From: Mycoplana rhizolycopersici
GTDB lineage: Bacteria; Pseudomonadota; Alphaproteobacteria; Rhizobiales; Rhizobiaceae
Assembly (NCBI RefSeq): GCF_013378445.1
Contig: NZ_JABXYK010000001.1
Coordinates: 62,001-126,000, forward strand
Reading direction: 5' to 3'
Length of the DNA stretch: 64,000 nucleotides
Shown here: positions 51,415 to 60,900 of the stretch, one piece after another
Layout of the letters: each line of letters starts with the position of its first letter
Numbering within the stretch: the first letter of the stretch is position 1
Notes under the pieces: generated by a model
Database searches by the model: none
Told to the model about the DNA's origin: nothing
What the model saw: the letters and a program-made list of their open reading frames with translations, nothing else
Made by a program: the position numbers and the translations under genes

Positions 51415-53181
51415 ATGCTTTCATTCGGTACATCAGCAGATTCTGACCGTATACTGGAAGCCATCTCGAAGTCGCAGGCGGTCATCCAGTTCGACCTGAC
51501 CGGTCGCATTCTCACAGCAAACGAAATTTTCTGTCGCGCGCTTGGCTACGAACTCAAGGAGATCGTCGGCCAGCATCACCGCATCTTCTGCGAACCGGAC
51601 TATGCCGAGACACCGCAGTATCGCGAATTCTGGGTCCGTCTCGGCCGTGGCGACTACGACGCCGGCGCCTACAAGCGTCTGGGTAAGGGCGGTCGCGAAA
51701 TCTGGATCCAGGCCTCATACAACCCCGTTTTCAAGAACGGCAAGCCGTACAAGGTTGTAAAGTTCGCCACCGATATCACCGAAGCAAAGAGGCGCGCGCG
51801 GGAGGATGCCAGCAAGCTGGACGCAATTTCGCAGTCGCAAGCGGTGATCGAATTCACGCCCACGGGGGAAATCCTGACCGCGAACGAGAATTTCTGCGCG
51901 ACGCTCGGATATCAGCTTTCCGAAATCCAGGGCAGGCACCACAGCATGTTCTGCGATCCGGACTACGCGCGATCGGGCGAGTACGCCGATTTCTGGAAAA
52001 GCCTGGCGGAGGGCCGCTTCAACTCAAACGAATTCGTCCGCTATGGCAAGGGCGGCAAGGAGATCTGGATACAGGCGGCCTACAACCCGATCCGCGACCT
52101 CAACGGCAAAGTCTACAAGGTGGTCAAGTTCGCCACAGACGTGACCGAGCGCATGTCGGCGATCACCGCGTTGGGCGGCGGTCTGAAGGCGCTTTCTGCT
52201 GGCGATCTTACCCAGAACATCGCCACCGCCTTCGTCCCCTCCATGGAGCGCGTCCGAAAGGACTTCAACGAGGCCGTCGCAAAACTCAACGGTGCGATGC
52301 ACGCCGTCGGCGAAAATGCCAGCGTGATCGCAGCAGGCGCCCAGCAGATCCGCGATGCAGCCGACCAGCTCTCACGGCGCACCGAGCAGCAGGCCGCATC
52401 CGTAGAGGAAACCGCCGCCGCCCTCGACCAGATCACGACGACGGTCGCCGATTCCAGCCGCCGTGCCGAAGAAGCCGGCACGCTGGTTGCTCAGACCAAG
52501 GCCGGCGCCGAGCACTCCGGCGACGTCGTCGCCAGCGCGATCGCAGCGATGGGGCAGATCGAGCAATCCTCACGCGAGATCTCCAACATCATCGGCGTCA
52601 TCGACGACATCGCCTTCCAGACCAATCTGCTGGCACTGAATGCCGGCGTCGAGGCTGCCCGCGCCGGCGAGGCCGGCAAGGGTTTCGCCGTCGTGGCTCA
52701 GGAGGTGCGGGAACTGGCGCAGCGCTCGGCAAGTGCGGCAAAGGATATCAAGGCCTTGATTACCGCCTCGAACGGTCATGTGAAGAACGGCGTGACGCTC
52801 GTCGACCAGACCGGCAAAGCGCTGCGGGACATCCTCGTCCAGGTGCAGGAAGTCAACGGGAACGTCACCGCGATCGTTCAGGCAGCCCGCGAGCAGTCGA
52901 CCGGTCTGCGCGAAATCAACCAGGCAGTAAACGCGATGGACCAGGCGACGCAGCAGAACGCGGCAATGGTGGAGGAGAGCACTGCGGCGAGCCACACCAT
53001 GGCCCGCGAGGCCGATGCGCTGCACGAACTGTTGCGACAGTTTCGCATGGACGAGAAACAGACGATCGCGACGTCGGATTCAGGTCCCGTCGTCGCTCAG
53101 CGTCAGCCGCCAAAGGCGCAGAGCCCGCTTCGAATGGTTCACGCCGGCGGTTCCGCCCCAGAGCGCTGGGAAGACTTCTAA
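51415..53181 (+). CDS. Soluble chemoreceptor with two PAS domains
   Basis: A 588-residue cytosolic methyl-accepting protein without membrane helices. Two closely similar PAS domains (about 13-125 and 135-250) share landmarks such as ILTANEIFCRALGY/ILTANENFCATLGY and YKVVKFATD at each end, so one is a duplicate. A HAMP-like segment (~255-300) leads to the signalling domain, whose hairpin tip is DDIAFQTNLLALNAGVEAARAG (quoted in part; residues ~397-420). The C-terminal ERWEDF is a likely CheR/CheB docking pentapeptide. It fits the rhizobial McpY/IcpA type that senses redox or metabolic state. The start at 51415 has GAGGG 6 nt upstream. Confidence 0.92.
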   Translation: MLSFGTSADSDRILEAISKSQAVIQFDLTGRILTANEIFCRALGYELKEIVGQHHRIFCEPDYAETPQYREFWVRLGRGDYDAGAYKRLGKGGREIWIQASYNPVFKNGKPYKVVKFATDITEAKRRAREDASKLDAISQSQAVIEFTPTGEILTANENFCATLGYQLSEIQGRHHSMFCDPDYARSGEYADFWKSLAEGRFNSNEFVRYGKGGKEIWIQAAYNPIRDLNGKVYKVVKFATDVTERMSAITALGGGLKALSAGDLTQNIATAFVPSMERVRKDFNEAVAKLNGAMHAVGENASVIAAGAQQIRDAADQLSRRTEQQAASVEETAAALDQITTTVADSSRRAEEAGTLVAQTKAGAEHSGDVVASAIAAMGQIEQSSREISNIIGVIDDIAFQTNLLALNAGVEAARAGEAGKGFAVVAQEVRELAQRSASAAKDIKALITASNGHVKNGVTLVDQTGKALRDILVQVQEVNGNVTAIVQAAREQSTGLREINQAVNAMDQATQQNAAMVEESTAASHTMAREADALHELLRQFRMDEKQTIATSDSGPVVAQRQPPKAQSPLRMVHAGGSAPERWEDF

Positions 53182-53313
53182 TCCCACTCTCTATTCGAAC
53201 TCCGCGGGACGGTCGCATTCGGGCGGCCGTCGTTGCGTGTAAGGGTGGCTAGACAGAGACGAGGGAGAGAGAAGCTCCCTCCGTCAGGCACGCAATCGCC
53301 TGCCGCAGTTGGC

Positions 53314-54189
53314 TCAGGCTCGTGCCCGCGCCGTCACCCGGCGCACATGGGCCTGCCAGGCCGACGCCGCTCCGGCGGCAACGGTCTCGAGGAACTGGTC
53401 AAGCAGACGGTTGAAAGCGTCCGGCCGGGTCCAGAACGGTGCATGCCCGACGCCGGCAAGGACGGTGGGACCGTCACCGAAGGGCTCGGGAACGTGGAGA
53501 CCTGACAGGTAGCCAAGGCGCACGAACGGGTCGTCGGCCCCGTCGACGAAAGCGACCGGAACGTCCGATGCCTCGATGGTCCGGCGCTGGTCGGCACCAT
53601 CGCCGCGCGCCAAGCTTTGCGCAAACGTCGACCGGACGAGACCATCCGTTCTCAGGATCAGGTCCGTAAATGGAGCTGGTTCCGTCGCACCGAAACACAA
53701 GGCCGAGAACCGCACAGCGTCGCGTTCGGTGAAGGTCTGCTTCGTCGTCAGCAGCAGGTCGAAGGAGGGATGGAAGGCGCGCAACATGCCGATGATGCCG
53801 CGGGACATCGGCGGAGCGCCGCTGAGCATCAGCCCGCGGATCCTCGTGCTCCGGCTCATCCATTCGATTGCCACGTGCCCGCCGAGCGACCAGCCGAAAA
53901 CCGCGAGCCTCTTCAGGTTCAGCTGCTCTGCGAACGCCTCCAGGCAATCTGCAAAGCCTGTCACCGTGTATGTCGAGCCTGGCTGCGCGGCGTTGTCCGA
54001 GCCGCCGTGCCCCGGCAGGTCGAGCGCGATCAGACGCCACCGCCGCACCAGTTCGCTGTCGAACTGGCGTTCGAAGACGCGCCGTGAAAAGCTGGAGCCA
54101 TGGATCAGAAGCACGGGAAAGCCCGAGCCGCCGGTGTCCGTGTAGCGCACGGCCCCGTGATTGGTCACGATCATCTGGCTGTCGGGCAT
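53314..54189 (-). CDS. Alpha/beta hydrolase
   Basis: A 291-residue alpha/beta-fold hydrolase. The oxyanion region is LLIHGSSFSRRVF, the nucleophile serine is in FGWSLGGHVA (GxSxG near residue 118), the acid is in VDGADDPF (near 238) and the base histidine in GVGHAPFW (near 262). The start at 54189 (MPDSQMIVTNHG) has GGAAG upstream; a longer frame adds a poorly conserved leader. Substrate is unknown; esters, lactones or epoxides are possible. It is convergent with the chemoreceptor gene and stands alone. Confidence 0.85.
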   Translation of the reverse strand: MPDSQMIVTNHGAVRYTDTGGSGFPVLLIHGSSFSRRVFERQFDSELVRRWRLIALDLPGHGGSDNAAQPGSTYTVTGFADCLEAFAEQLNLKRLAVFGWSLGGHVAIEWMSRSTRIRGLMLSGAPPMSRGIIGMLRAFHPSFDLLLTTKQTFTERDAVRFSALCFGATEPAPFTDLILRTDGLVRSTFAQSLARGDGADQRRTIEASDVPVAFVDGADDPFVRLGYLSGLHVPEPFGDGPTVLAGVGHAPFWTRPDAFNRLLDQFLETVAAGAASAWQAHVRRVTARARA

Positions 54190-54522
54190 CACGGTCAACT
54201 TCCAAGCAGGATATGTGCACGCCTGCACAGAATCACCGCAGGAGGCTACGCCAGGGATGGTAAACAATCCCTCAATCTGCGCGCTGTATCAGACGCACGC
54301 CATCATCGGCCGTCCCGCAATCACAAGATGCGGAAAGGCGGAGAACCCGCATTGCAGCGGCTGCTAACGCCCGCTATGGTTCATATGGGACTGAACGGGG
54401 ATCGCGCAAAACGCATGCGTCGCCCGCGCGGAATCCAACGCCCGATGTGCTCCGGGCCAAAGTGAAGCCGTTGCGTACGCCCGGATACCGCCGGCACAGG
54501 GACGGGCGAGAGGGGAACCGGC
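54190..54522. other. Divergent gap, no gene seen
   Basis: These 333 bp lie between the divergent alpha/beta hydrolase and ICMT-like genes. I see no coding frame with family features, no strong hairpin and no repeat; the stretch should hold the two promoters. Confidence 0.4.
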
Positions 54523-55092
54523 TTGCCCGGTAATGAGATGGAAACAGCGCTCGATATCGTCATCACCTGCATGAGCCTCGTGGTCGTCGGCTTTTACAGC
54601 TGGTCGCTGCGCGGACACTTTTCATCGCCGCGCGTGCCCGATGGCTTCAAGGTCGTCTCCTTGGCCGTCGCGCTGACCACCTTCTACTTCCTCTACCTAG
54701 TCTGGAGCATCACCCAGCCGGTGTCTGCGCAACTGCTCGGCCTCGCCCTCGAAACCCTCGCCACCGCGATCTTCTGGTGGGCGATCGCCGCATCCAAGAA
54801 GGCGCGTCTTCGCTACGCCTTCGACCCCGATCATCCGGACAGCCTGGTGACGACGGGTCCCTATCGCTACGTGCGCCACCCATTCTACACCTCCTACATC
54901 ATCTTCTGGGCCGGATGGGGCGTTGCCACCTGGACAGCCTGGGCGGCTATTCCGGTCGTTGCTTTCGTGGTGATCTACGTGATCGCGGCGAAGGGCGAGG
55001 AGAAGAAGTTCGCGTCCACGCCGCTGGCGGCAGAGTACGACGCCTATCGCCGCCGGACCGGCTTCCTCGTTCCCAGGTTCGTCGGCGCGTAA
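54523..55092 (+). CDS. ICMT/PEMT-like membrane methyltransferase
   Basis: A 189-residue integral membrane protein with four or five helices and the C-terminal SAM-binding part of the isoprenylcysteine carboxyl methyltransferase/phospholipid methyltransferase superfamily: LVTTGPYRYVRHPFYTSYIIFWAGWG (in parts; RHP near residue 122) and YDAYRRRTGFLVPRF. The substrate in bacteria of this group is unknown. Start is uncertain: TTG at 54523 has GGGGAA 7 nt upstream, while the ATG at 54538 has no Shine-Dalgarno; the difference is five residues. It is convergent with the fds operon. Confidence 0.8.
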   Translation: MPGNEMETALDIVITCMSLVVVGFYSWSLRGHFSSPRVPDGFKVVSLAVALTTFYFLYLVWSITQPVSAQLLGLALETLATAIFWWAIAASKKARLRYAFDPDHPDSLVTTGPYRYVRHPFYTSYIIFWAGWGVATWTAWAAIPVVAFVVIYVIAAKGEEKKFASTPLAAEYDAYRRRTGFLVPRFVGA

Positions 55093-55137
55093 GAGCAGTC
55101 GATCCGCGTGGCCCGCGGCCTGAAGCCGATATCTCGA

Positions 55138-55392
55138 CTATGCTGCAGGCGGATGATCGGTCGATCCGCTGGGTGCGGGGCGCTTGATCAGCGGCGCGGC
55201 CGCCAGAACCATGGGGTCGAGCCCCTCGCCGCTGCGATGATCGACGATGTCGAAAAGCTGCCGCCGCATGCGCGGTTCCCAAAACTTGTTGATATGCGTG
55301 GCGACCCCCTGCGGCCCTTCCGCCGCCGGCTGAGAATGGAAGAAGGTCGCGATCTGGTTGGCCATGCGGACCAGCTTGGCGTCGTTGGACAT
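55138..55392 (-). CDS. fdsD: Formate dehydrogenase delta subunit
   Basis: An 84-residue small subunit of the NAD-dependent formate dehydrogenase. The family segment KLVRMANQIATFFHSQP with HINKFWEPRMRRQL is clear. FdsD binds the alpha subunit and is needed for a mature enzyme in related systems. AGGA precedes the ATG. It is the last gene of the fds operon, 11 bp after fdhD. Confidence 0.93.
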   Translation of the reverse strand: MSNDAKLVRMANQIATFFHSQPAAEGPQGVATHINKFWEPRMRRQLFDIVDHRSGEGLDPMVLAAAPLIKRPAPSGSTDHPPAA

Positions 55393-55403
55393 AAATGTGC
55401 TTC

Positions 55404-56246
55404 CTACCCGTTTCCTGCCCGGCGCGCGGTTTCCCCGGAGGAGGAAACGACGCGCTCGGCGCCCGTGAAAATCTCGAACTCGTCACCGCGCACGAGCGCG
55501 ATCAGGGTCATACCCGCCTCCTCTGCCGTGCGTATGGCAAGGACGGTCGGCGCGGATATGGCGACAATGAAGGGGCTGCCGACCACCGCCGTCTTCTGCA
55601 CCATCTCGACCGAGACGCGGCTTGTGACGACGACGGCGCCGGACGCGCCGCGATAGCCGGCCCGGGCAGCGGCCCCGGTCAGCTTGTCCAAGGCGTTGTG
55701 GCGGCCCACGTCCTCACGAACGGCGATCAGGCCCTTCCCGGGAACGAAGAAGCCCGCGCCATGCACGGCCCGCGTCTCCATGTGCAGCGGCTGCTGCCCG
55801 TTCAGGAGCCGGACGGCCTCGACGACCTGGTCCTGCGTCATCGTCAGCGTGGAGGCGCGAACCGAAGGTGTCACCCGAACGGCCTGCTCGATCGATTCGA
55901 TGCCACAGAGGCCGCAACCGACAGGACCTGCCATGTGACGGCGACGCGACACAAGCGCTTCGCTCTGTGCATCAGCCAGCCGGATCTGCAGGTCGATGCC
56001 CCTCTCCTCGCCGACGATCTCGACGAGTTCGATCTCGGCCGCATCCGCGACGATGCCTTCCGTCAGGCTGAAGCCGACGGCGAAATCCTCGAGGTCGGCC
56101 GGCGTCGCCATCATCACGGCGTGGGTGGAGCCGTGATAGGTGAAGGCGACCGGCATCTCTTCCGGCACGATCCGCTCGCCGGCGGCGAGGCGGCCGGCAC
56201 GGCGGGCGAGTTCGGGCACCTTGGCGGTGGTGTTGAAGACAGTCAT
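55404..56246 (-). CDS. fdhD: Formate dehydrogenase sulfurtransferase FdhD (FdsC)
   Basis: A 280-residue cytosolic protein that passes sulfur to the molybdenum cofactor before insertion into formate dehydrogenase. The essential cysteine pair is in GCGLCGIES (near residues 110-118), and AVREDVGRHNALDKL and VVVTSRVSVEMVQK are the family signatures. The start at 56246 (MTVFNTTAKV) fits; the longer frame reads back into fdsA. In fds operons this gene is called fdsC. It lies 16 bp after fdsA and 11 bp before fdsD. Confidence 0.94.
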   Translation of the reverse strand: MTVFNTTAKVPELARRAGRLAAGERIVPEEMPVAFTYHGSTHAVMMATPADLEDFAVGFSLTEGIVADAAEIELVEIVGEERGIDLQIRLADAQSEALVSRRRHMAGPVGCGLCGIESIEQAVRVTPSVRASTLTMTQDQVVEAVRLLNGQQPLHMETRAVHGAGFFVPGKGLIAVREDVGRHNALDKLTGAAARAGYRGASGAVVVTSRVSVEMVQKTAVVGSPFIVAISAPTVLAIRTAEEAGMTLIALVRGDEFEIFTGAERVVSSSGETARRAGNG

Positions 56247-56262
56247 GCGGGCCTGTTGCTCT

Positions 56263-59142
56263 CTATTCCGCCGCCTCCAGCTTGCCGGCGATGCGGCGCG
56301 AACGGCGGGCCTGTTCGTCATACTCGACCTGCCAGTCCGACGGACCGTTGGAAGGCGAAACCTGGACCGCCGTGACCTTATACTCCGGACAGTTGGTGGC
56401 CCAGTCGGAAAAGTCCGTCGTGATCACGTTCGCCTGCGTATCCGGGTGGTGGAAGGTGGTGTAGACGACACCCGGCGACACGCGATCGGTGATCAGCGCA
56501 TGCAGCGTCGTCTCGCCCGAACGGCTTGCGAGGCGCACCCAGTCACCATCGCGGATGCCGCGGTTCTCGGCGTCGTGCGGATGGATCTCCAGCCGGTCCT
56601 CCTCATGCCAGACGACGTTGTCGGTCCGCCGCGTCTGCGCGCCGACATTGTACTGGCTGAGGATGCGGCCGGTCGTCAGAAGCAGCGGGAAGCGCGGCCC
56701 GGTCTTCTCGTCGGTGGCGACATATTCGGTGCGGATGAACTTGCCCTTGCCGCGCACGAAGCCGTCGACGTGCATGATTGGCGATCCTTGCGGGTGCTTC
56801 TCGTTGCAGGGCCACTGCACCGAGCCCATCTTCTCCAGGTAGTCGTAGGAGACCAGCGCGAAGCTCGGCGTGGTCGCGGCAATTTCATCCATGATCTCGG
56901 ACGGGTGGCGGTAATTCCACGCAAGGCCCATCGCCTGTGCCAGCTTCTGCGTCACTTCCCAGTCGGCCAGGCCGTTGCGCGGCGTCATCACCCGGCGGAC
57001 GCGGTTGATCCGGCGCTCGGCATTGGTGAACGTCCCGTCCTTCTCCAGGAAGGTGGAGCCCGGCAAAAAGACATGGGCGTAGTTCGCCGTCTCGTTCAGG
57101 AACAGGTCCTGGACGACCACGCACTCCATCGCGGCGAGACCCGCCGACACGTGCTTCGTGTCCGGGTCGGACTGCAGGATGTCCTCGCCCTGGATGTAGA
57201 TGCCCTTGAACGAGCCTTCGACGGCGGCATCCAGCATGTTGGGTATGCGAAGGCCCGGTTCGTTGGAGAGCGACACGCCCCAGAGCTTTTCGAAGGTCTC
57301 GCGCGTCGCGTCGTCGGAGATGTGGCGATAGCCGGGAAGCTCATGCGGGAATGAGCCCATGTCGCAGGAGCCCTGCACGTTGTTCTGCCCGCGCAACGGG
57401 TTCACGCCGACGCCCGGCCGGCCGATATTGCCGGTCGCCATCGCAAGGTTGGCGATCGCCATAACCGTCGTCGAACCCTGGCTGTGCTCGGTGACACCGA
57501 GGCCGTAGTAGATCGAGCCGTTTCCGCCCGTGGCAAACAGCCGTGCCGCACCACGGATGAGCTCGGCAGGAACGCCGGTCAGTCCTTCGACCGCCTCCGG
57601 GCTGTGCCGTTCCTCAGAGACGAAGGAAGCCCAGTCCTCGAACTCCGACCAGTCACAGCGCTCGCGGATAAACGTCTCGTCAAAGAGCCCCTCGCTGACG
57701 ATCACATGAGCAAGGGCGGTGACGACGGCGACGTTCGTGCCGGGTCGTAGCGGCAGATGGTAGCTCGCCTCGACATGCGGTCCCTTGACGAGATCGATCC
57801 GGCGCGGATCGATGACGATCAGCTTGGCGCCTTGCCGCAGCCGCTTCTTCAGCCGTGAGGCGAACACCGGATGGCCGTCGGTCGGGTTGGCCCCGATGAC
57901 GATGACGACGTCGGTCTCCTCGACCGAATCGAAATTCTGCGTGCCCGCCGAGGTGCCGAAGGTCTGGCCAAGGCCGTAGCCGGTCGGCGAATGGCAGACG
58001 CGGGCGCAGGTATCGACGTTGTTGTTGCCGAAGCCGGCGCGGACGATCTTCTGGACGAGGTAGGTCTCCTCGTTGGTGCAGCGCGAGGACGTGATGCCGC
58101 CGATCGAATCGCGGCCGTACTGGTATTGGATGCGGCGGAACTCGCTTGCCACATGGGCAAACGCCTCTTCCCAGCTGACCTCTCGCCACGGATCGGAGAT
58201 CTTCTCGCGGATCATCGGGTTGAGGATCCGGTCGCGATGCGTCGAGTAACCATAGGCGAAGCGGCCCTTGACGCAGGAATGGCCGCGATTGGCCTGACCG
58301 TCCTTCCACGGCACCATGCGCACCAGTTCCTCGCCGCGCATCTCGGCCTTGAACGAGCAGCCGACGCCACAATAGGCGCAGGTGGTAACCGCCGAATGCT
58401 CCGGCTGGCCGATCTCGATCACCGACTTCTCCGTCAGCGTCGCCGTCGGGCAGGCCTGCACGCAGGCACCGCAGGAGACGCATTCGGACGAAACGAAATC
58501 CTCGTGCATGCCTGCGGAGACGCGGCTGTCGAAGCCGCGGCCCTCGATCGTCAGCGCAAACGTGCCCTGCACCTCCTCGCAGGCGCGCACGCAGCGCGAA
58601 CAGACGATGCATTTGGAGGAGTCAAAGGTGAAATACGGGTTGGACTCGTCCTTCGGCTGCCATTTGATGTTGATCGCCCCGTCATTGCGCGCGCGGACGT
58701 GGTTCTCGCCCTCATAGCCGTAGCGTACGTCGCGCAGTCCGACCGCACCCGCCATGTCCTGCAGCTCGCAGTCGCCATTGGCCGCACAGGTGAGGCAGTC
58801 GAGCGGGTGGTCGGAGATGTAGAGTTCCATCACGCCGCGGCGCACGTCCTTCAGCCGCGGCGTCTGTGTCGAGACGACGAGACCCGGCGCCACCGGCGTC
58901 GTGCACGAGGCCGGCATGCCCGCCCGCCCCTGGATCTCGACGAGACAGAGCCGGCAGGAGCCGAAGGCGTCCATCATGTCGGTCGCGCAGAGTTTCGGAA
59001 TCTCGATCCCCGCGTCCATCGAGGCGCGCATGATCGAAGTCCCCTCGGGCACCGTGACCTCGCGACCGTCGATCGTCAGCGTCACCATCTTTTCCGACTT
59101 GGAGGCGGGCGTGCCGTAGTCGATTTCATGAATAAGGGACAT
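56263..59142 (-). CDS. fdsA: NAD-dependent formate dehydrogenase alpha subunit
   Basis: The 959-residue catalytic subunit, oxidising formate to CO2 at a bis-MGD molybdenum centre. The N terminus (to ~260) is NuoG-like: a [2Fe-2S] site with C52, C63, C66, C80, a His/Cys cluster in DHPLDCLTCAANGDC, and two [4Fe-4S] sites (CIVCSRCVRAC and CVSCGACVQAC). A further [4Fe-4S] motif CAYCGVGC (from ~255) starts the molybdopterin part. The Mo ligand is cysteine C383 (CARVCHSP, codon TGC), so it is not a selenoprotein. This subunit makes the oxygen-tolerant fds type. A repeat pair occupies the 201-bp gap between it and fdsB. Confidence 0.96.
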   Translation of the reverse strand: MSLIHEIDYGTPASKSEKMVTLTIDGREVTVPEGTSIMRASMDAGIEIPKLCATDMMDAFGSCRLCLVEIQGRAGMPASCTTPVAPGLVVSTQTPRLKDVRRGVMELYISDHPLDCLTCAANGDCELQDMAGAVGLRDVRYGYEGENHVRARNDGAINIKWQPKDESNPYFTFDSSKCIVCSRCVRACEEVQGTFALTIEGRGFDSRVSAGMHEDFVSSECVSCGACVQACPTATLTEKSVIEIGQPEHSAVTTCAYCGVGCSFKAEMRGEELVRMVPWKDGQANRGHSCVKGRFAYGYSTHRDRILNPMIREKISDPWREVSWEEAFAHVASEFRRIQYQYGRDSIGGITSSRCTNEETYLVQKIVRAGFGNNNVDTCARVCHSPTGYGLGQTFGTSAGTQNFDSVEETDVVIVIGANPTDGHPVFASRLKKRLRQGAKLIVIDPRRIDLVKGPHVEASYHLPLRPGTNVAVVTALAHVIVSEGLFDETFIRERCDWSEFEDWASFVSEERHSPEAVEGLTGVPAELIRGAARLFATGGNGSIYYGLGVTEHSQGSTTVMAIANLAMATGNIGRPGVGVNPLRGQNNVQGSCDMGSFPHELPGYRHISDDATRETFEKLWGVSLSNEPGLRIPNMLDAAVEGSFKGIYIQGEDILQSDPDTKHVSAGLAAMECVVVQDLFLNETANYAHVFLPGSTFLEKDGTFTNAERRINRVRRVMTPRNGLADWEVTQKLAQAMGLAWNYRHPSEIMDEIAATTPSFALVSYDYLEKMGSVQWPCNEKHPQGSPIMHVDGFVRGKGKFIRTEYVATDEKTGPRFPLLLTTGRILSQYNVGAQTRRTDNVVWHEEDRLEIHPHDAENRGIRDGDWVRLASRSGETTLHALITDRVSPGVVYTTFHHPDTQANVITTDFSDWATNCPEYKVTAVQVSPSNGPSDWQVEYDEQARRSRRIAGKLEAAE

Positions 59143-59180
59143 GGACCGCTCCTCCGAGAAAATTCTTATTCAGGGGCACG

Positions 59181-59320
59181 CGCCCCTCATCCGCCTGCCG
59201 GCACCTTCTCCCCGTATCAGCGGGGAGAAGGGCGAAAGCTGTAGCGCCGCCAGTCTTTGCAAAGCATGCGCCAGGCACACCCCACCTCCCCGCTTGCGGG
59301 GAGAGGGCTAGGGTGAGAGG
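59181..59320. repeat. Inverted pair of rhizobial palindromic repeats
   Basis: Two related units face each other inside the fds operon. The left unit holds the palindrome CTTCTCCCCG/CGGGGAGAAG (59205-59230) after CCCCTCATCCGCCTGCCGG; the right unit, read on the minus strand, holds CTCACCCTAGCCCTC and the palindrome CTCCCCGC/GCGGGGAG (59286-59303). Such 'CCCTCACCCTAGCCCTCTCC' units are common between genes in rhizobia (recalled). They could stabilise or partly end the fdsGB message. Confidence 0.8.
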
Positions 59321-59343
59321 CAATTTCCTGAAGGACGATCGCG

Positions 59344-60900
59344 TCATTCCGCAGCCTCCACCCTTGGCGCCGGCGAAAAGTCCTCCGGGAAATGTGCCAT
59401 GGCGCTCAGCACCGGATAGGGCGTGAAACCGCCGAGCGCACAGAGCGAGCCGAACTTCATCGTGTTGCAGAGATCGCCCAGCAGTTCGCGGTTCTTCTCC
59501 GGCTCGATGCCCTGCGCGATCCGGTCGGCGACTTCCACCCCGCGGGTGGAGCCGATGCGACAGGGCGTGCATTTGCCGCAACTCTCGATCGCGCAGAATT
59601 CCATCGCAAACCGGGCCTGCTGCAGCATGTCGACCGTGTCGTCGAAGACGACGATGCCGGCATGGCCGATCAGCCCGTCCTTGGCCGCGAAAGACTCGTA
59701 GTCGAACGGCGTGTCGAACAGGGCGCGCGGGAAATAGGCCCCGAGCGGCCCGCCGACCTGGACCGCCTTGACCGGCCGCCCGCTTGCCGTGCCGCCGCCG
59801 ATATGATCGACGATCTCGCCGAGCGACAGGCCAAAGGCTGTCTCGTACAGGCCGCCATGTTTGACGTTGCCGGCGATCTGGATCGGGATCGTGCCGCGCG
59901 AACGACCCATGCCGAAATCGCGATAGAACGCCGCCCCGCGGTCGAGGATGACCGGCACGGAGGCAAGCGAGATGACGTTGTTGATCACGGTCGGACAGTC
60001 GAACAGACCCTTGTGGGCCGGCAGCGGCGGCTTGGCGCGAACGATGCCGCGCTTGCCCTCGAGGCTGTTCAACAGCGCCGTTTCCTCGCCGCAGACATAG
60101 GCCCCGGCACCCACGCGGACTTCCATGTCGAAAGCCCGTCCCGAGCCGAGCACCGAAGGGCCGAGAATGCCCTCGCGCCGCGCGATTTCGATCGCCTCGC
60201 TCATGGTCGCGATCGCATGCGGATATTCGGAGCGGGTGTAGATGAAGCCCTTTGTCGCGCCCGTCGCGAGGCCGGCAATCGCCATGCCCTCGATCAGCAC
60301 GAAGGGATCCCCCTCCATGATCATCCGGTCCGCGAAAGTGCCGGAATCGCCCTCGTCGGCATTGCAGACGATATACTTCCGGCTTCCCGTGGCCTCCAGC
60401 ACCGTCTTCCACTTGATGCCGGTCGGGAAGCCCGCGCCGCCGCGACCGCGCAAGCCGCTGTCGGTCACTTCCGTGACGATCGCCTCCGGCGCCATGGCGA
60501 TCGCCTTTTCCAGACCGGTGAGGCCGCGGTAACGACGGTAGTCATCGAGCGAAAGCGGATCGGTGATGCCGCAGCGGGCAAAGGTCAGCCGCGTCTGCTG
60601 CTTGAGGAAGGGAATGTCCTTCGCGGCGCCATGACAGAGCGGATGATCCGCACCCGACAGCAATCCGGCATCGAACAGCGAAGCCACGTCCGAGGGCTTC
60701 ACCGGGCCGTAGGCGATGCGCTCGTGACCGACGACGACCTCGACGAGCGGCTCGAGCCAATGCATGCCGCGCGAGCCATTGCGCACGATGGCAACGTCGA
60801 GACCGCGCGCGGACGCCTCGCTCTCGATCGCAGCCACGACCCGGTCGGCGCCGAGCGCGACCGCTGCCGCATCCCTGGGAACGTAGATGCTGACGGTCAT
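59344..60900 (-). CDS. fdsB: NAD-dependent formate dehydrogenase beta subunit
   Basis: The 518-residue diaphorase subunit that carries FMN and reduces NAD+. The N-terminal ~130 residues are a thioredoxin-like domain, as in the NuoE-NuoF-like fusion of this family. The FMN/NAD site shows LRGRGGAGFPTGIKW (about 150-164) and VCNADEGDSGTFADR; GAGAYVCGEETALLNSLEG is the NADH-binding segment. A [4Fe-4S] motif ESCGKCTPCRIG is near residues 435-445. Its ATG overlaps the fdsG stop (ATGA). Together with FdsG it matches the NADH-oxidising part of complex I, run in the direction of NADH production. Confidence 0.96.
   Translation of the reverse strand: MTVSIYVPRDAAAVALGADRVVAAIESEASARGLDVAIVRNGSRGMHWLEPLVEVVVGHERIAYGPVKPSDVASLFDAGLLSGADHPLCHGAAKDIPFLKQQTRLTFARCGITDPLSLDDYRRYRGLTGLEKAIAMAPEAIVTEVTDSGLRGRGGAGFPTGIKWKTVLEATGSRKYIVCNADEGDSGTFADRMIMEGDPFVLIEGMAIAGLATGATKGFIYTRSEYPHAIATMSEAIEIARREGILGPSVLGSGRAFDMEVRVGAGAYVCGEETALLNSLEGKRGIVRAKPPLPAHKGLFDCPTVINNVISLASVPVILDRGAAFYRDFGMGRSRGTIPIQIAGNVKHGGLYETAFGLSLGEIVDHIGGGTASGRPVKAVQVGGPLGAYFPRALFDTPFDYESFAAKDGLIGHAGIVVFDDTVDMLQQARFAMEFCAIESCGKCTPCRIGSTRGVEVADRIAQGIEPEKNRELLGDLCNTMKFGSLCALGGFTPYPVLSAMAHFPEDFSPAPRVEAAE

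Noticed and set aside
53261-53281. Hairpin GAGGGAG/CTCCCTC after the chemoreceptor as a terminator
   Set aside because: No T-run follows on either strand; it may be chance in purine-rich DNA.
56263-59142. Selenocysteine in the formate dehydrogenase
   Set aside because: The molybdenum ligand codon is TGC (C383) and no in-frame TGA occurs, so this is the cysteine form.
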